Source of the DNA: Ochotona curzoniae
Lineage: Eukaryota; Chordata; Mammalia; Lagomorpha; Ochotonidae
Reading direction: 5' to 3'
Assembly (NCBI RefSeq): GCF_017591425.1
Contig: NW_024464918.1
Location: 10,290,001 to 10,354,000, forward strand
Length of the DNA stretch: 64,000 nucleotides
In this document: one piece after another, positions 22,481 to 34,224 of the stretch
Layout of the letters: the number at the start of each line of letters is the position of its first letter
How positions within the stretch are numbered: the stretch's first letter is position 1
Translations under genes and position numbers: made by a program
Notes under the pieces: model-generated
Seen by the model: the letters and a program-made list of their open reading frames with translations, nothing else
Told to the model about the DNA's origin: nothing
Databases searched by the model: none

Positions 22481-23992
22481 AGGCCCAATGTCTTAATTTT
22501 AGCACTTTTGATTGTTGCTATCAACATTAACCTAATAATCTTAGTTCTAAGAGGTCTTAATGATCTCTTAAGGAAATTACTATGGATTTAAAAGAAAAAT
22601 TAATATTCTGTATACAGATTCTGTCTCCTCACACTCCCTTTCTGACTTGAAGCCATTCAGTATTTGACAACTATCTGATGTTGTCCATTCCAAAAGTTTT
22701 ATGAAATAATGGTTTTCACAATTGTTCTGTGGGATCTCGAAAGTATTGTTTAAAGTTCCATTTCAAAAACATCTGGTTTGGTGTTGAGGTGATGCATACA
22801 TCAATTACCATTATCTGATTCTTCCATATATTTTATAATACTGGAATATTACACTACACCTCACAAATATGCACAATTTCTGTGTGTCTACTAAAAATAA
22901 AATTTTTAGAAATTAATTTTGTGTGAATAGCATTTAATATTCCAACAAACTGTGAAAACATTTAAAGTAGTTAAGGACATTTGGTTCTCCCAAATGAGAA
23001 ATATTAGCATTTACTAAACATATGGGACCAGAAAATCTTTTATTTCAAGGTATTTATTGGAAGCGTTACTCCACAGATCATATTTGGGGAATGTTATTAG
23101 TACCTGAAGCTTTTGTTTCTACTTACTGAGTCATTAAATTCACTCAACGACTGAAGCTGTGTGTTCTCTATAATCCCCGAACTTTCTATCTGGCTTCTAA
23201 ATCACAGGAACAAATTTATTCTTTGCATCAAATCATTCCAAAGCAATTTTGTGCCAGGTTTCAAAATTTTGTTCATCCATAGTTTCTTGCATTCTATTGT
23301 TAAATAGAATTCTAAGCAAACAAGTAGTAATTAGAGGCACAAAAGGAAGAAAGCCGAGTTTTCAAATAAAACACTCTGAGAGCTTCAAGTTCAAATAAAA
23401 TGGAATGCCCCAGATTTGAATTAAGGGATTAAGTCACTAACGAAAAAAATTACAAGCAGAATTTTAAAGGTCTCAAGACAAAACCTATCATTTGTAACTG
23501 AATACCCACTTACCATGAAGCCTTATATAAAAGTATCATTGCTCTTTAATATGAAGATGTAATTATGATTATAAACTAAGCTGTTCCAGATCACGATTTA
23601 AAAAGTGGCAGCTCAGTATATGCTAATGTATTGAATAGCAGTTGAATTACTTTTGAACATACATTTCTCAAATCAGTTTTAAAATGCCACACATCTCACT
23701 TTCTTCTTGAATGACATTCAAATTGAATGCAAATAATGGAACATATATGATAAGGCTGTAATATCTCTGGTTTAGTAACTTTTATTCCTTTTATAAATAT
23801 CAAGGATTTTCTGAGTCATAACAATCAATCATTCTGTGGATGAGCCAACTCTCATTCCCTGGGAACTATAGCAAAACATCCAGATTTTTCAAAGACTTAC
23901 TTTGTTTCTTCTGGGTGGAAAGAAAGACATTTCAGGAAATTTTCAGTTTGCAAATTTTATATGAAACTCTGACCATGAAGAGAGAGAAAAGG
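22481..23992. other. Unassigned AT-rich sequence
   Basis: Repeat-poor, no coding frames above 61 codons, nothing recognised. Confidence 0.4.
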
Positions 23993-24303
23993 TGGTGGAG
24001 CTGGTGTTGTGGTACAGTAGCTTAAGCCTCTACCTGCAGCAGTAGCATCCCATGGGGATGCTGGTTCCTGTCTTGGCTGTTGCACTTCCAATCCAGCACC
24101 CTGCCTCTGGTCTGGCTAAGTAGCAGAGGAGTGTTCAAGTGCCTAGGCCACTGCTCCCACTTGGGAGACTCAGCTAAAAACTGCAGGCTTCAGTTTGGCT
24201 CAGCTCTGTTTATTACAGCTATTTGGAGAGTGAAGTAGCGAATGGAAGATCCTTGTTTCTACGACTCTGTAACTCTGCATTTCAGATAAAATAAATAACT
24301 TCT
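23993..24303 (+). mobile_element. Old C-type SINE
   Basis: Rabbit-like C repeat: 'ggagctggtgttgtggtaca', 'tccaatccagcaccctgcct', 'gtgcctaggccactgctccc', 'cagctctgtttattac', 'ctctgtaactctgcatttcag' and an AAATAAATAAC tail. It lacks the pika-type GC-rich body. Confidence 0.88.
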
Positions 24304-25835
24304 TTATAAGAGAGGGAAAGAAGGAAAGACAGCAACTTTTCGGAAGGAGATGCTCCTCTTTAAAACCTTCATTTAAAAATTGAAACTGCGTCTCCTGTAT
24401 TAGAACAATACTACAGCTGGAACAGCACTGAAAGTTTCTATAGTTTGAATAATCTTAGGGCAACTACATACTATCCGACGCTGTCTCTTTCTATATCTGC
24501 ATCCATCATAATGGAGCATTACCCAGATAGATAGTTCAAATATGAGTAAATTCTTACATTATTTTTCATTACTTATACTAGAATAAAAATTAACTAGAGA
24601 CCATAAATTAGTACATGACAACTACATAACAATTTTTTTCAAAAACTTTAAAACATTTGTGATTTTTTTTATAGCTTTTTGGCTTAGTTTTCAATTGACA
24701 AACCAAAAAAAAAAGTATGTAATGTCAAAAAAAGACCCTGTTTGAACTGCTAAAATTTAAATCAGTTCTTTGTCTACCAAGTGTCTACTAATCAAATGAT
24801 ATATTGATATATTATTCATTTAACTAAAATTATCTTATTTCAACAAATCTCACTTATTTCCATTTCCTATTTGTTTGGCATGGATGTACTTAAAATATGT
24901 GTAAAACTGAGCTTCTGTCATGAGAGGAAGTTTCAAACTACACCAAACACAGAGGATTATGTTATCATATGTCGATAGCGACATGAAATCATCACCAAAA
25001 GGAACCCCGTTCAGATTCTGTTACTTAAAGCAAAAAGTCTTCCTCTAAGCCGCTCCAAAGAGCTCTGGTTCTTCGACGTCTTCTAGCAGCCCCTGGAGTT
25101 CATCTGAAGCAGTTACAAGCTGGGAGGTAACTGCCAAGGGGGTTTGGGAAGGGAAATCAGGGGTCCCATGATCTATCTCAAGAACAACAAAAAACCACGC
25201 TTTACAATATGGCAGTTCTCAAGTGTGTCCATTATTTCAATTTAGTAACCATTCATAGAGTAATAATCTCAAAGCCCAGATGAAAATAAATTCTACTCAT
25301 TAGTGAGTAATGGTTTGTTCCAGTCTCTTGGCTACAAAGAAAGCAACCTTATCAAAAGATAAATACTAGCACTGGCTTTCAATGCTCAACAGGTAATGAT
25401 AAATATGACAAATGGAAAGAACCAAGGAAAATAACTTGGGTGGCTGATTTTCTTCTATTAACTGTACATTCATGTTTTCCATCTCTTGGATGGGGCAGCA
25501 TAATAATGCAGAATATAGGAAATTTATTGCAATATATTTTGGTTCACTTGGACCTCAATATGACCTAACATATAAAGAAAAGCAAGACAATAGTTTCTGA
25601 CGAAAAAGCATGTTTTGCGAGTAAAGCACGACAGTTTCAGTTTCTTAGAGATTATATACACTCTTTGGCATTGTATCAATTATCCTTCTCTAAAGAATTT
25701 ACTTTCAGATTCATTCAGTGGACCATAAATTATAGTTACACGTATCTTTAAGGAAACATCTTTAAGTGATTTCTAAGTTATCCTGAGGTCTTGACTGAGA
25801 TGTTTGTAATTGTCATTATTGTGGAGCTATAGAAA
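24304..25835. other. Unassigned AT-rich sequence
   Basis: No repeat, RNA or gene recognised; no reading frame worth noting. Confidence 0.4.
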
Positions 25836-25847
25836 AAAAATTGATTG

Positions 25848-26134
25848 GGTCCGGTGTGGTGGCCTAGCGGTTACAGTCCTCACCTTGAATGCGCCAGGAT
25901 CCTATTTGGGTGTCGGTTCTAACTGCGGCAACCCCACTTCCCATCCAGCTCCCTGCTTGTGGCCTGGGAAAGAGTCGAGGACGGCCCAAAGCCAAAGGAC
26001 TGCATGGGAGACCTGTAGGAAATTTCTGGCTCCTGGCTTCGGATAGGCACAGCACCGGCCATTGCAGTCACTTGGGGTTGAATCATCCTATCTGTATATC
26101 TGACTTTGCAATACAAAAATAAAATAAATCCTTT
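25848..26134 (+). mobile_element. Young pika-type SINE with exact TSD
   Basis: Starts 'ggtccggtgtggtggccta', with a good A-box and a B-box broken after GGTTCTAA. The 12-bp repeat aaaaattgattg flanks it exactly, at 25,836-25,847 and 26,135-26,146. A small internal deletion around 26,000 removes part of the 'ccttgggaccctgc' segment. Frames in 25,810-26,152 are SINE read-through. Confidence 0.95.
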
Positions 26135-26146
26135 AAAAATTGATTG

Positions 26147-26418
26147 CATCAATAAACATTGTTACCCTATGGAGGCCAAAATCAGGACATATAGATCTTC
26201 ATGAAGCTAAGAACCAACAGTCTCAAATTAGTTATTCCTCTCTCTTACATGCCCACGTACCTGACTTTCTCTATAAAATGGTTATTTCTCTACGTGCCTC
26301 CTTCCAAGCCACCTATAAAATAAAACCGATCCCAAAAGAATCAATGTTGATTCCAGAGGTTTTATCATTTTCTACGTAGACTCGTATTTTATCTGCTCTT
26401 CTGCAGATAATGTGCATT
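26147..26418. other. Unassigned sequence
   Basis: Nothing recognised. Confidence 0.4.
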
Positions 26419-26435
26419 AAAAAAATGTAAGTGGA

Positions 26436-26732
26436 CAGCAAAATACGGGGCAAACAGAGACTCTGTGATGGATTAGGTCAATCAGTGATATCACAGTGCT
26501 TGGAGTGGCAAGATTGGCAGCGATTCATAACTGTTGAAATATCAAAAGCACTTGAGCAAGACCTCGGAGCATGCCCCACAACCGGGACCTGAGGAGGGTG
26601 GGAAGTTGGGTGGGCCTTCTCCCTTAATACCCCTCCTTTAAACATGAAGGAAATAATAAAGAAAAAATAATAGTCTTACCCACGTTCCTGTAGCCCTTGA
26701 ACCTATTTACCCTAATTAACTAATACACACAA
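26436..26732 (+). mobile_element. Large noncoding retroposon, copy C (5'-truncated)
   Basis: A 297-bp copy of the 3' module of copy A. Shared words in order: 'ggcaaacagaga', 'gtcaatcagtg', 'caagattggcag', 'attcataactgtt', 'cacttgagcaagacc', 'catgccccac', 'tagtcttacccac', 'ttgaacct' and 'aattaact'. Flanked by a 17-bp repeat aaaaaaatgtaagtgga (26,419-26,435) and aaaaaaatgcaagtgga (26,733-26,749), with one difference. This independent truncated copy fixes the 3' end of the family and shows that it moves by target-primed reverse transcription. Confidence 0.85.
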
Positions 26733-26871
26733 AAAAAAATGCAAGTGGAATCAGGAATTTACACTAAATGTTTGTATATAACATATAGTAAACCATAATT
26801 ATGTATTATAAATATATAATGTTTACTATAAGTAGCTTAGCCTTTTCACTACAACTGTATTAGAGAGTACA

Positions 26872-27200
26872 GGCATTTGCCTTAGTGGTTCAGGAACCTG
26901 CTGGGAAGCCCGCATGCACCAGTAGAGTACCCTCTGCTTCTGAGTTCATCTTCCTGCCAATGCACATCCCAGGAGACAGAAAACCTCTCGCCTCAGGTAA
27001 GTGGCTCCTTCGCCCACAGGGGACATAAGGATTGAACCCTGGGCTCCAGGATTCTGCTTGGCCCTGTCTTCCTTACTGTGGGCATTTGGGTACCAAACCA
27101 GCAGAGCAAAGGTTCTCTCTCTGCCTTTCTCTCTCTATCTCTCTTCCTCCCTCCCTGCTTCGCTTCCTCGGTCCTTCTCCCTTTTAGATGCATAGAAATA
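26872..27200 (+). mobile_element. Old C-type SINE
   Basis: Diverged plus-strand copy: 'ggcatttgccttagtggttcagg' head, a diverged central body ending near 'ctccaggattctgcttgg', then 'gttctctctctgcctttctctc' and a pyrimidine-rich 3' part. Frames at 26,993-27,217 and 27,001-27,195 are read-through. Confidence 0.6.
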
Positions 27201-27804
27201 AACAATCTAAGATGCATACATGTAAAGTATGTGCCATGTTCTATCAGAAATTCTGGAAGTCAGAGAAGCGAGGCACTGGCTCACTAGTGGAGAATATGAG
27301 GGAGACAGGAACAAGGGTGACATCTCATTGCCTAACTAGGCAAGCACGTGATGTTATTCTGAGTTTAGCTGGTTGACAACACCGGAAGCTTGCTGTACCC
27401 CTACCACAAACCCACGGCTCCTCTTCCCTCCTTGATGGTCCCCCAAGGCAGCCCATATCAGCCTCTTTTTATTGTGACCATTCTGACAAGAGGTTATCTT
27501 TAATGCAGTTTGGAGTAAACAGCTCAATTCTAACCATTAAAATATCACTCCTCAAACCACAGGAGATTTTCACACCCTGAATTCACAGTTTGCAGCCAGA
27601 AATTACATTCCAGGCATTTAGGGCTGGTTAATCTGAATGCTTTGCTTTTGTTCTGGGCTTTCCAGATGCCATTTCAAAAACTCAATTACTCTGAGAAAGC
27701 TATGTTGGAAGGGTAGGTTAGTTAGACACATGCGTGAAAAACCATCTTGGACATTCCAGATGTAACAAACTGGTAAAGAAACAAGAGCTCTGCAGGAGGA
27801 GAGA
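27201..27804. other. Unassigned, conserved-looking sequence
   Basis: No repeat or gene recognised. About 27,480-27,760 is repeat-free and of even composition, with 'ggttaatctgaatgc' and 'ctcaattactctg' words, and could be a noncoding conserved block; untested. Confidence 0.3.
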
Positions 27805-27960
27805 CTGAGTCTAGTGGTCTAAGGTACCTGTGGCCAGTGCTGTCAGCTCTGGCATCCGACTCCCATCTTCCTGCCAGTGTAGATCATGGGAAGCAATGGG
27901 TGGGAGCTTTCTCTGTATGTCTATTTCTTTCTCTTTTTGCCTCTTATATTTAAAACTAAG
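27805..27960 (+). mobile_element. C-type SINE fragment with internal deletion
   Basis: Contains head-like 'ctagtggtctaaggtacctg', 'tccgactcccatcttcctgcc' and the CT-rich 'ctttctctgtatgtc' segment, with the centre missing. Old and short. Confidence 0.5.
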
Positions 27961-28134
27961 AAACAGAGCCAATACCAAGCAAACTCTAAGCATGGCTAGG
28001 GTCAAGGTCGTTATGGTGCACAGATAAGCCACTTCCATATATTTAACCTCAACCACCAACCCACAAGCTCATGAACATCACGAAGGGTGGTTTATCAAAC
28101 AGCTAAATGTACTGTAAGAAATTTTCAACTTTTT

Positions 28135-28472
28135 GGGCTCAGTGCGATAGCACAGCAGTTAAGGTCCTCGCCTTGCACGTGCCAGGGTCCCATATGGGCG
28201 CCAGTTCTAATTCCGGTGGCCCGCTTCCCATCCAGCTCCCTGCTTGTGGCCTGGGAAAGCAGTCGGGGATGGCCCAAAGCCTTGAGACCCTGCACCCACG
28301 TGGGAGACCCAGAAGAACTCCTGGCTCCTGGGCTTCAGATTGACTCAGCTCTAGCCGTTGCGATCACTTGGGGAATGAACCATCGGACGGAAGATCTTCC
28401 TCTCTGTCTTTCCTCTTTCCGTATATCTGCCTTTCCAATAAAAATAAATAAAAAAATCTTTAAAAAGAAAAA
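28135..28472 (+). mobile_element. Pika-type SINE, full length
   Basis: Complete copy from 'gggctcagtgcgatagcaca' to an AATAAAAATAAATAAAAAAATC tail. Flanked by an imperfect TSD (aaattttcaacttttt at 28,119-28,134; aaatttttcagcttttt at 28,473-28,489). The B-box position reads AGTTCTAATTCC, so it is probably not transcribed. The 151-codon frame at 28,087-28,542 is read-through. Confidence 0.94.
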
Positions 28473-28489
28473 AATTTTTCAGCTTTTTA

Positions 28490-30240
28490 ATATTTTTAAT
28501 ATAAACACATACACTTTGGTGAGTGAGGTTCATCTTGTTTAATCGCTACTTAAGTTTCTCTATAAATGACTAAACTTCCGTCAGATGAAGCAAAATAATT
28601 TGTGCCATCAAGCATTGTTTTAATATACAAATCAATTACTTGATTTGGGGAAGCAATATTAAATCCTCTAACTTAGCATATTGATTTTTAAATGATACAG
28701 CATCAGTCATCTTCCGGAACTTCAGAGGAAAACAATAAACAATATCCACATTTTTTTCATAATTCCTGTCAAATCACAGGTACTTAACAACTGGTGTCAC
28801 CCTGAAATTATAATATTAATTTCTCTTACTATTTAACATAAAACGAGGCTGTAAACAAATACCTAAAGAGAATATTCATGGTATAACAGATGTAAATTTT
28901 CATTTAAAGACATAAAGTCTGTGGTGATATAACTTTGCATCTGCTTTTATTCGATTTGTAATAAGCTTAATAAATCTTGTGAGCCACTTTCAAGAATGAT
29001 TCTCTACCAGCCGGTGAAGCTCATCACGTTTTAAAGTTACGTCCTCTCTTACTTGGAATGTTTGTGAAATAAGAACTTCATATGTATAAGAGGAAAGTAA
29101 AAAAAAAAAAATGATAGAAGCAAATCTTTTTCAGATTAAATAAAAAGAAGAAAGTGTGGGAAAGATGAAGAAGAATCTTCCAAATATAACTGCTAAGAAA
29201 AAACACTAAAGTTTTATCTTTTCTTTTTCCACAATCCATGCTCTTAGAAAAAAAAACGATGAGCCACTCATAATGTTTAGAATCTAATTTTTTGGAAACA
29301 TCTATAAATATAAAAATAGGAACAGTCACGGTGAAGGTACAGCCAGGCATAATCAAACACTGTGGAACCAGTCCATCCCCACATAGACAGTCCATTTCGT
29401 AAGACCATGATTGGGTGTTATTATTTTATCTGCCCAGAATAAAATGGTTCTTTGGAAATAAAGTATTATCTTTCAACATTTGGGTCTGTTTTATTGAAAG
29501 AGCAGAATCTATGAATCCTTTCTTGATAACCTGGGGCTGTTCATCTCAACTGATTATTCATTTTATCTGAGTCCTTCTTGAAGAGGATGTCAAGGACTTT
29601 TATTTTTGTCACAGAAACCACTAATTTGCATTTGAAAGAGATGGGAAGTTGGGAATAAAGTCTTCAACTAATTATAATCAGTAGCAACATCTCTAAACTG
29701 TAGCCCTTGCTGAGTCTAAAGCATCAAAGCAAAGTCATGCATCTGTTTGATTTCTCTTTTGGTTTTCATGAAAATTTGGGTGTTTTTTTTAATTATTATT
29801 TTACTACTCTCTTTACATCTCATGTATCATCATCTTCCTTTTTTTATGAAGCATGCTTATTCCAATTCATATTTAGAGTTTCAATTAATTTCTCTCTTCT
29901 TTCTCTCCTCTAACTTTGTGGCTTTACTTTTCTGATTACAAGAAAAAGCACCAAATTTAAAAAATAATAATTATAAAGAAGGTAAGTGCCTGTGTCATAT
30001 TTTTCAATGTGTACTTTAACATAAAATAAAAAACATACACATTTCCAGGTAGCTCTATAGAAGCCACAGGCATAACAAAAATAGCAAATTAGTGACTGAA
30101 ATAACAATTAGATTTTATAGTTGTGGTATCCTTGAAAACAACCTATGTGCCATGTATAGTATCACTAAAAGATAAAGCAAGCAGAGAGGCTAAAAATATT
30201 AAAAATTCACAAAGGAAAGTCACTTATAAACATAAAAAAA
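28490..30240. other. Unassigned AT-rich sequence
   Basis: Repeat-poor. The 105-codon minus frame at 29,078-29,395 is phenylalanine- and leucine-rich, a by-product of A-rich sequence. Nothing recognised. Confidence 0.4.
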
Positions 30241-30249
30241 AAATTGATA

Positions 30250-30518
30250 TGGATGCGGGTTCTAATCCTGGTGGCCCCGCTTCCCATCCAGCTCCCTGCT
30301 TGTGGCCTGGAAAAGCAGTAGAGGATGGTCCAAAGCCTTAGAGCCTGCAGCTGCATGGGGGACCCAGAAGAGCTCCTGGCTCTTGGCTTCGGGTTGGTTC
30401 AGCTCCGGCCGTTGCAGTCACTGGGGAAGCGAATCTTCGGAGAGAATATCTTCCTTTCTGTCACTCCTGTTCTCTCTATATAGCTGACTTTGCAATAAAG
30501 AAATAATCTTTTAAAAAA
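30250..30518 (+). mobile_element. Pika-type SINE, 5'-truncated
   Basis: Begins at the B-box ('gcgggttctaatcctggtgg'), lacks the A-box part, then continues to a 'gcaataaagaaataatc' tail. 5' truncation without the A-box makes it promoterless. Confidence 0.9.
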
Positions 30519-31033
30519 ATAATACAACAATGAAGAAGATATCATACAATCTTCAATAAAAGCCCCAAGCCTATATTTGTAATACAAATCCTTCATAAAA
30601 TAAGCATAGTTGCATCAAAAGTGATTTAAATGCCAAAAAAAATCCCTAATTAAAAAACATTTTGTAAAACAGCTCATAATTTGAAAAACACTCTAGAAAC
30701 CAAAAACATCAATTTAAATTTAGTCAGATCATCTTGAATGCAACCCAGATTCTCTATTTTACATTTTAATAGTGAAAGAAGGCATTCTGGGTCATAGCAG
30801 ATTTTTTGGATTTTTTCATAATTTCAAACAACAAAGTTATCACAACATGATCCACTGCCCAAAATACTATTATCGATTTTTTTTTAAAGTCCAAGTGAAT
30901 TCTGACGGTAAATCAAATAACATTTTAGCCTAATTCCACAATAAACTATCCACCAGTGTAAATTTTCATTAGAAAGCACCAAAGGACACCCGGATCTGAC
31001 ATTTAACTAGTGCTGAAGAAAACAGTTCAGTTC
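30519..31033. other. Unassigned AT-rich sequence
   Basis: Nothing recognised. Confidence 0.4.
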
Positions 31034-31382
31034 TGGGTCTAGCGCCATAGCACTGGGCGTAAACTGCTACCTGATATACAACACCACTTCAAAGTCCAGC
31101 TGTTGCACTCCCATGATCCAGTGGAGGATGCCTCCCCTGCTTTCTCAGTGCACCTAGAGGGGAGACCTGCAGGGAGCTTCTGCCTTCTGCCTTCAGCCAG
31201 CCCCAGCTACAGCAGTTACGATCATTTCAGGAATGAACCAGTGAATAGAAGACCTGTGTCTGACTTTCTCTCTCTCTCTCTCTCCTCTCTCTTGTCCCTC
31301 TCTCACTCTTTTTCTCTGCCTGCCTCTTCCATCCTCTGTTAACTCTGCTTTTCAAATAAAAACATAAAAACATAAATCACTA
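31034..31382 (+). mobile_element. Old C-type SINE with CT expansion
   Basis: Head 'gggtctagcgccatagcac', 'aaagtccagctgttgcactcc', 'gatccagtggaggatgcct', 'ccccagctacagcagttacg' and an extended CT-rich block at 31,266-31,325, then 'taactctgcttttcaaataaaaac'. Only the 3' half is close to the consensus. The frame at 31,103-31,342 is read-through. Confidence 0.82.
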
Positions 31383-32406
31383 AAAGTTATGTACTTCAAC
31401 TATAATATATATGAAAAGAAATATAACTAGAACAGAGAAATGGGATTGTCTCAACACAAGACATTTTAAATACTTGAAGAGATAACCACTTTTCCTCTTG
31501 ATTGGATATCATGCAATGTATGCATGAACTGAGATATCACATAGTACTACATGAATGTGTAGTTACCAGAGTCTTTTGAAATATATATTTTTTAATATAT
31601 AAAGATACACTTATAGCATTCCACCAACATTTTTGGATCAGAAGTGACTCTGACTAAATATTCAAATGCTATAAAACAGATTAAAGTCAATTCTAAATCG
31701 ATATATTTTTCACTCTCAACTTTTGGTCTGATAAAAATCCCACATAATATCCTTAAGCAAAACAGTTACTTCAAGAAAAGACAGATTCAGACATTAATAG
31801 ATTTCTTATCTGTGAAATTAGATTGGCAAAGTCAACAACCAATGAATGGGAGAACCATTGCACTAATAGACACTTTAACTCTTTCCCTTGGAAATGGCAA
31901 TGAGACCAATAATAGCATGCAATAACAATAATGAATCTTATTAGCTTTTCATGATGATGATGATGACAATGATTGCTCTAGGTTGAAAATAAGACTATAA
32001 GAAACAATGCTGTGCAAGATGTTCTCTGAAACTATAAATGAAATATATTCTCTTCCATATGTGCAACATTTCTTCCAAACAATGTGCAAGGTAGTAGTGT
32101 TTTGTTTGATGCATAATAACAGAAGGTTCATTCCAATCATGCAAATTAACTATTATTGCTGTGCAAGCACATACTAGAAGTAGCATATACACTTTAGACT
32201 CTTTGCTTTTTCACATCTGCAGTATCACTTCTTATCTGTTAGTGAGAAACACTATTACCCCTGAGCCTAGGAAAAAAAAAACCTGATAATTGGCCATGTA
32301 TTGATCCATCTTTATGGTTTGGCTTTTTCTGATTTAAGTCGAGCATGTTTAATTTTTACCTTCTTATTTGTATTTATGGAAAACACTTCTAACATTTTCT
32401 TTCAGT
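31383..32406. other. Unassigned AT-rich sequence with short (GAT)n
   Basis: A short ATG repeat (about 31,950-31,968) is the only simple feature. The 93-codon frame at 31,644-31,925 has no recognisable domain. Confidence 0.4.
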
Positions 32407-32675
32407 TTGAAGATTTATTTATTTTTACTTGAAAGCCAGATTTACATGGAAAGAAGCAAAGACAAAGATCTTGCATCCACTGGTTCACTTCCTAAATGGC
32501 GACAATGGTCATGGCTGAGTCGATCTGAATCCAGGAGGCAGGAGGCTTGCCCAGGTCTCCTAAGTGGGCACAGGGGTCCAAGGACGTGGATCACCTCTGC
32601 TGCTTTCCCAGGCCATAAACCCAGGTCTGGATTGAAAGTTAAATAGCTAGCACAGAAACCAGCACTCAAGATCAC
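32407..32675 (-). mobile_element. Old C-type SINE, reverse orientation
   Basis: Minus-strand copy: 'gatttatttatttttacttg' tail side, 'catccactggttcacttcc', 'aggtctcctaagtgggcaca', 'ctgctttcccaggccataa' and 'aaaccagcactcaaga'. The head is lost. Frames at 32,368-32,646 and 32,442-32,711 are read-through. Confidence 0.85.
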
Positions 32676-33004
32676 AAAGAAAACCTTTCCTTTCTCCATG
32701 CCCCAAATCAAGACTTTTTTTTTCCCAAAAATGTATGAAGTATTTTTTTCAAAAAAATATGATAGGCTTATTTTCTGCTCTCACACATCAAAACAGGACC
32801 ATCATTTTTAAAAGAAATTCTTAAGTGTATCTGGAATAAATAATTATTCCTTCATCCCAAATGCATTTAAGATGGTATTTGGAATACCATGCATATATCA
32901 GGAACTTAGTTTCGAATATTTCCTCTGCAGCTCAGTGCTAGAAAGACAGGTCTGACATTTGGAGCTGTCCAGTTGTAAAAGGAAATGTAGAAAATTAAGA
33001 ATCA

Positions 33005-33425
33005 TATTGTCAAAGTATATTTAACGGTTTCGTTGAAAGCCCTACATTATTCCAGAGAAGAGAGGCACACAGCGTCATCTCTTCACTTCCAAGTACGCTA
33101 GTCTCTATCACAAAGTTCATATATATACTCATTCTATATTATATGTCTATATACTCACAAAATATATGTCTTCCAACTATTTCCCCCCAGCATATTATTA
33201 TAGCATGATAGTCCTTCCGTAGCAGTTGTAAGTTCAAAATTCTGCTAACCATGTGCACCATGGCATTGTAGGTACAAAGGCAGAAAATCCAACATCGTAT
33301 GACTGAGGTGTATTTAATTGTTTCACTGGAAGTCCTCCATTTATCTGAAAGTAGAAATGCAAGCTGCAAGGTATCTTCACTTTCAGTTATGCCATCCTCC
33401 ATTATAGAGTTCATCTACATGTGTG
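33005..33425 (-). mobile_element. Lagomorph L1 3' UTR, reverse orientation, partly duplicated
   Basis: The minus strand of 33,290-33,425 matches the plus-strand block 34,990-35,130 ('gaagatac..tgcagcttgcat', 'aatggaggacttccagtgaaac' versus 'gaagatacaatgcaatgtgc', 'gatggactaccaatgaaac'). It is one half of an L1 inverted pair. Block 33,005-33,140 repeats 33,290-33,425 at about 285 bp offset, so this UTR carries a partial duplication. The 91-codon minus frame at 33,139-33,414 falls in this UTR and is not a gene. Confidence 0.6.
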
Positions 33426-33447
33426 TGTGTGTATATATATATACACA
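33419..33447 (+). repeat. (TG)n-(TA)n-(CA)n microsatellite
   Basis: A near-palindromic run gtgtgtgt, tatatata, cacac between two L1-derived blocks. Confidence 0.9.
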
Positions 33448-33930
33448 CCTATATACCTATATTCCATTTTGTTTTGCATTTTGCATGATGGTCGCCCTAT
33501 ATCAGAGAGAACATAAGATATCTGTCCTTTTGGGATTGGCTTATTACTATAATGGCCTTCCGTTGGGACCATTTTGTTGCAAATGGTATAATTTCATTCT
33601 TTTTAATAGCTGAGTAATATTATGAACTTGATGTTTCCTCATCCATTCCTCCTTACATGGGCTTCTGGGTTGCTTCATTGCCTTCAGTATTGTGGATTGT
33701 GCTGCTATAAAAAAAAGAGTTGCACGTCACTCTCTTATGTGTAGATTTCACTTTCTTTGGATATATTCCCAAGAGTGGGATAGCTGTGGACATATTCCCA
33801 AGAGTAGGATAGCTGTGGATATATTCCTAAGAGTAGGATAGCTGTGGATATACTCCCAAGAGTAGGATAGCTGTGGATATATTCCCAAGAGTGGGATAGC
33901 TGGGTCACACAGCAGATCTATTTTCAGCTG
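33448..33930 (-). mobile_element. L1 ORF2 3' region, reverse orientation
   Basis: Antisense L1: 'aatttcattctttttaatagctgagtaat', 'ttcctcatccattcctcc', 'gggcttctgggttgcttc' and 'attgtgctgctataaa' are the familiar reverse complement of the L1 ORF2/3' UTR boundary, ending at 'gggatagctgggtcaca'. A minisatellite lies inside at 33,760-33,904. Confidence 0.75.
33760..33904 (+). repeat. 29-bp minisatellite, five units, within L1
   Basis: Units begin at 33,760, 33,789, 33,818, 33,847 and 33,876, each of form gatatattcccaagagtagg + atagctgtg with 0-3 changes. The first and last units carry the L1-like 'gagtggg' variant while inner units read 'gagtagg', which suggests internal expansion of the L1 word 'atatacccagtaatgggattgctgggtca'. 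On the minus strand a 63-codon frame repeats the unit. Confidence 0.95.
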
Positions 33931-33954
33931 TCTAACCACTCAATAAAACCACAA

Positions 33955-34205
33955 AATTCATAACCAAATGATGAGAAACTCAATTGTAAAACGACAGGAC
34001 CAAATAACTGCCAGTCGATATTAACTTTGAATGCAAACGGCTTAATCTCATTGCTGAAAAGAAATAGATTAGCGGGATAAATTAAAAACCAGGATCAATT
34101 TATCTGTTGCCTACAAGAAACACGTCTCACCAACAAAGATGCATGGAAATTGACAGTGAATATTTGAGAAAATGGAAAATAAGAATAGTATATTACTATA
34201 GTTTT
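33955..34205 (+). pseudogene. L1 ORF2 endonuclease-domain remnant
   Basis: The plus strand translates as LTLNANGLISLLKRNRLAG, then a stop, then IKNQDQFICCLQETRLTNKD, the conserved start of the L1 apurinic-type endonuclease: the N of 'LN.NGL' and the E of 'QET' are its metal/active-site residues. The in-frame stop (TAA near 34,079) and the loss of everything between here and the ORF2 3' end show a dead copy. Confidence 0.8.
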
Positions 34206-34224
34206 AAGGATCTGGGATTATTTT

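Noticed and set aside
28087..28542. 151-codon plus-strand frame
   Set aside because: Its middle is translated SINE (28,135-28,472) and its end is A-rich tail.
33760..33904. CRISPR-like array of regularly spaced repeats
   Set aside because: The 29-bp units abut with no spacers, in mammalian L1 sequence; it is a minisatellite.
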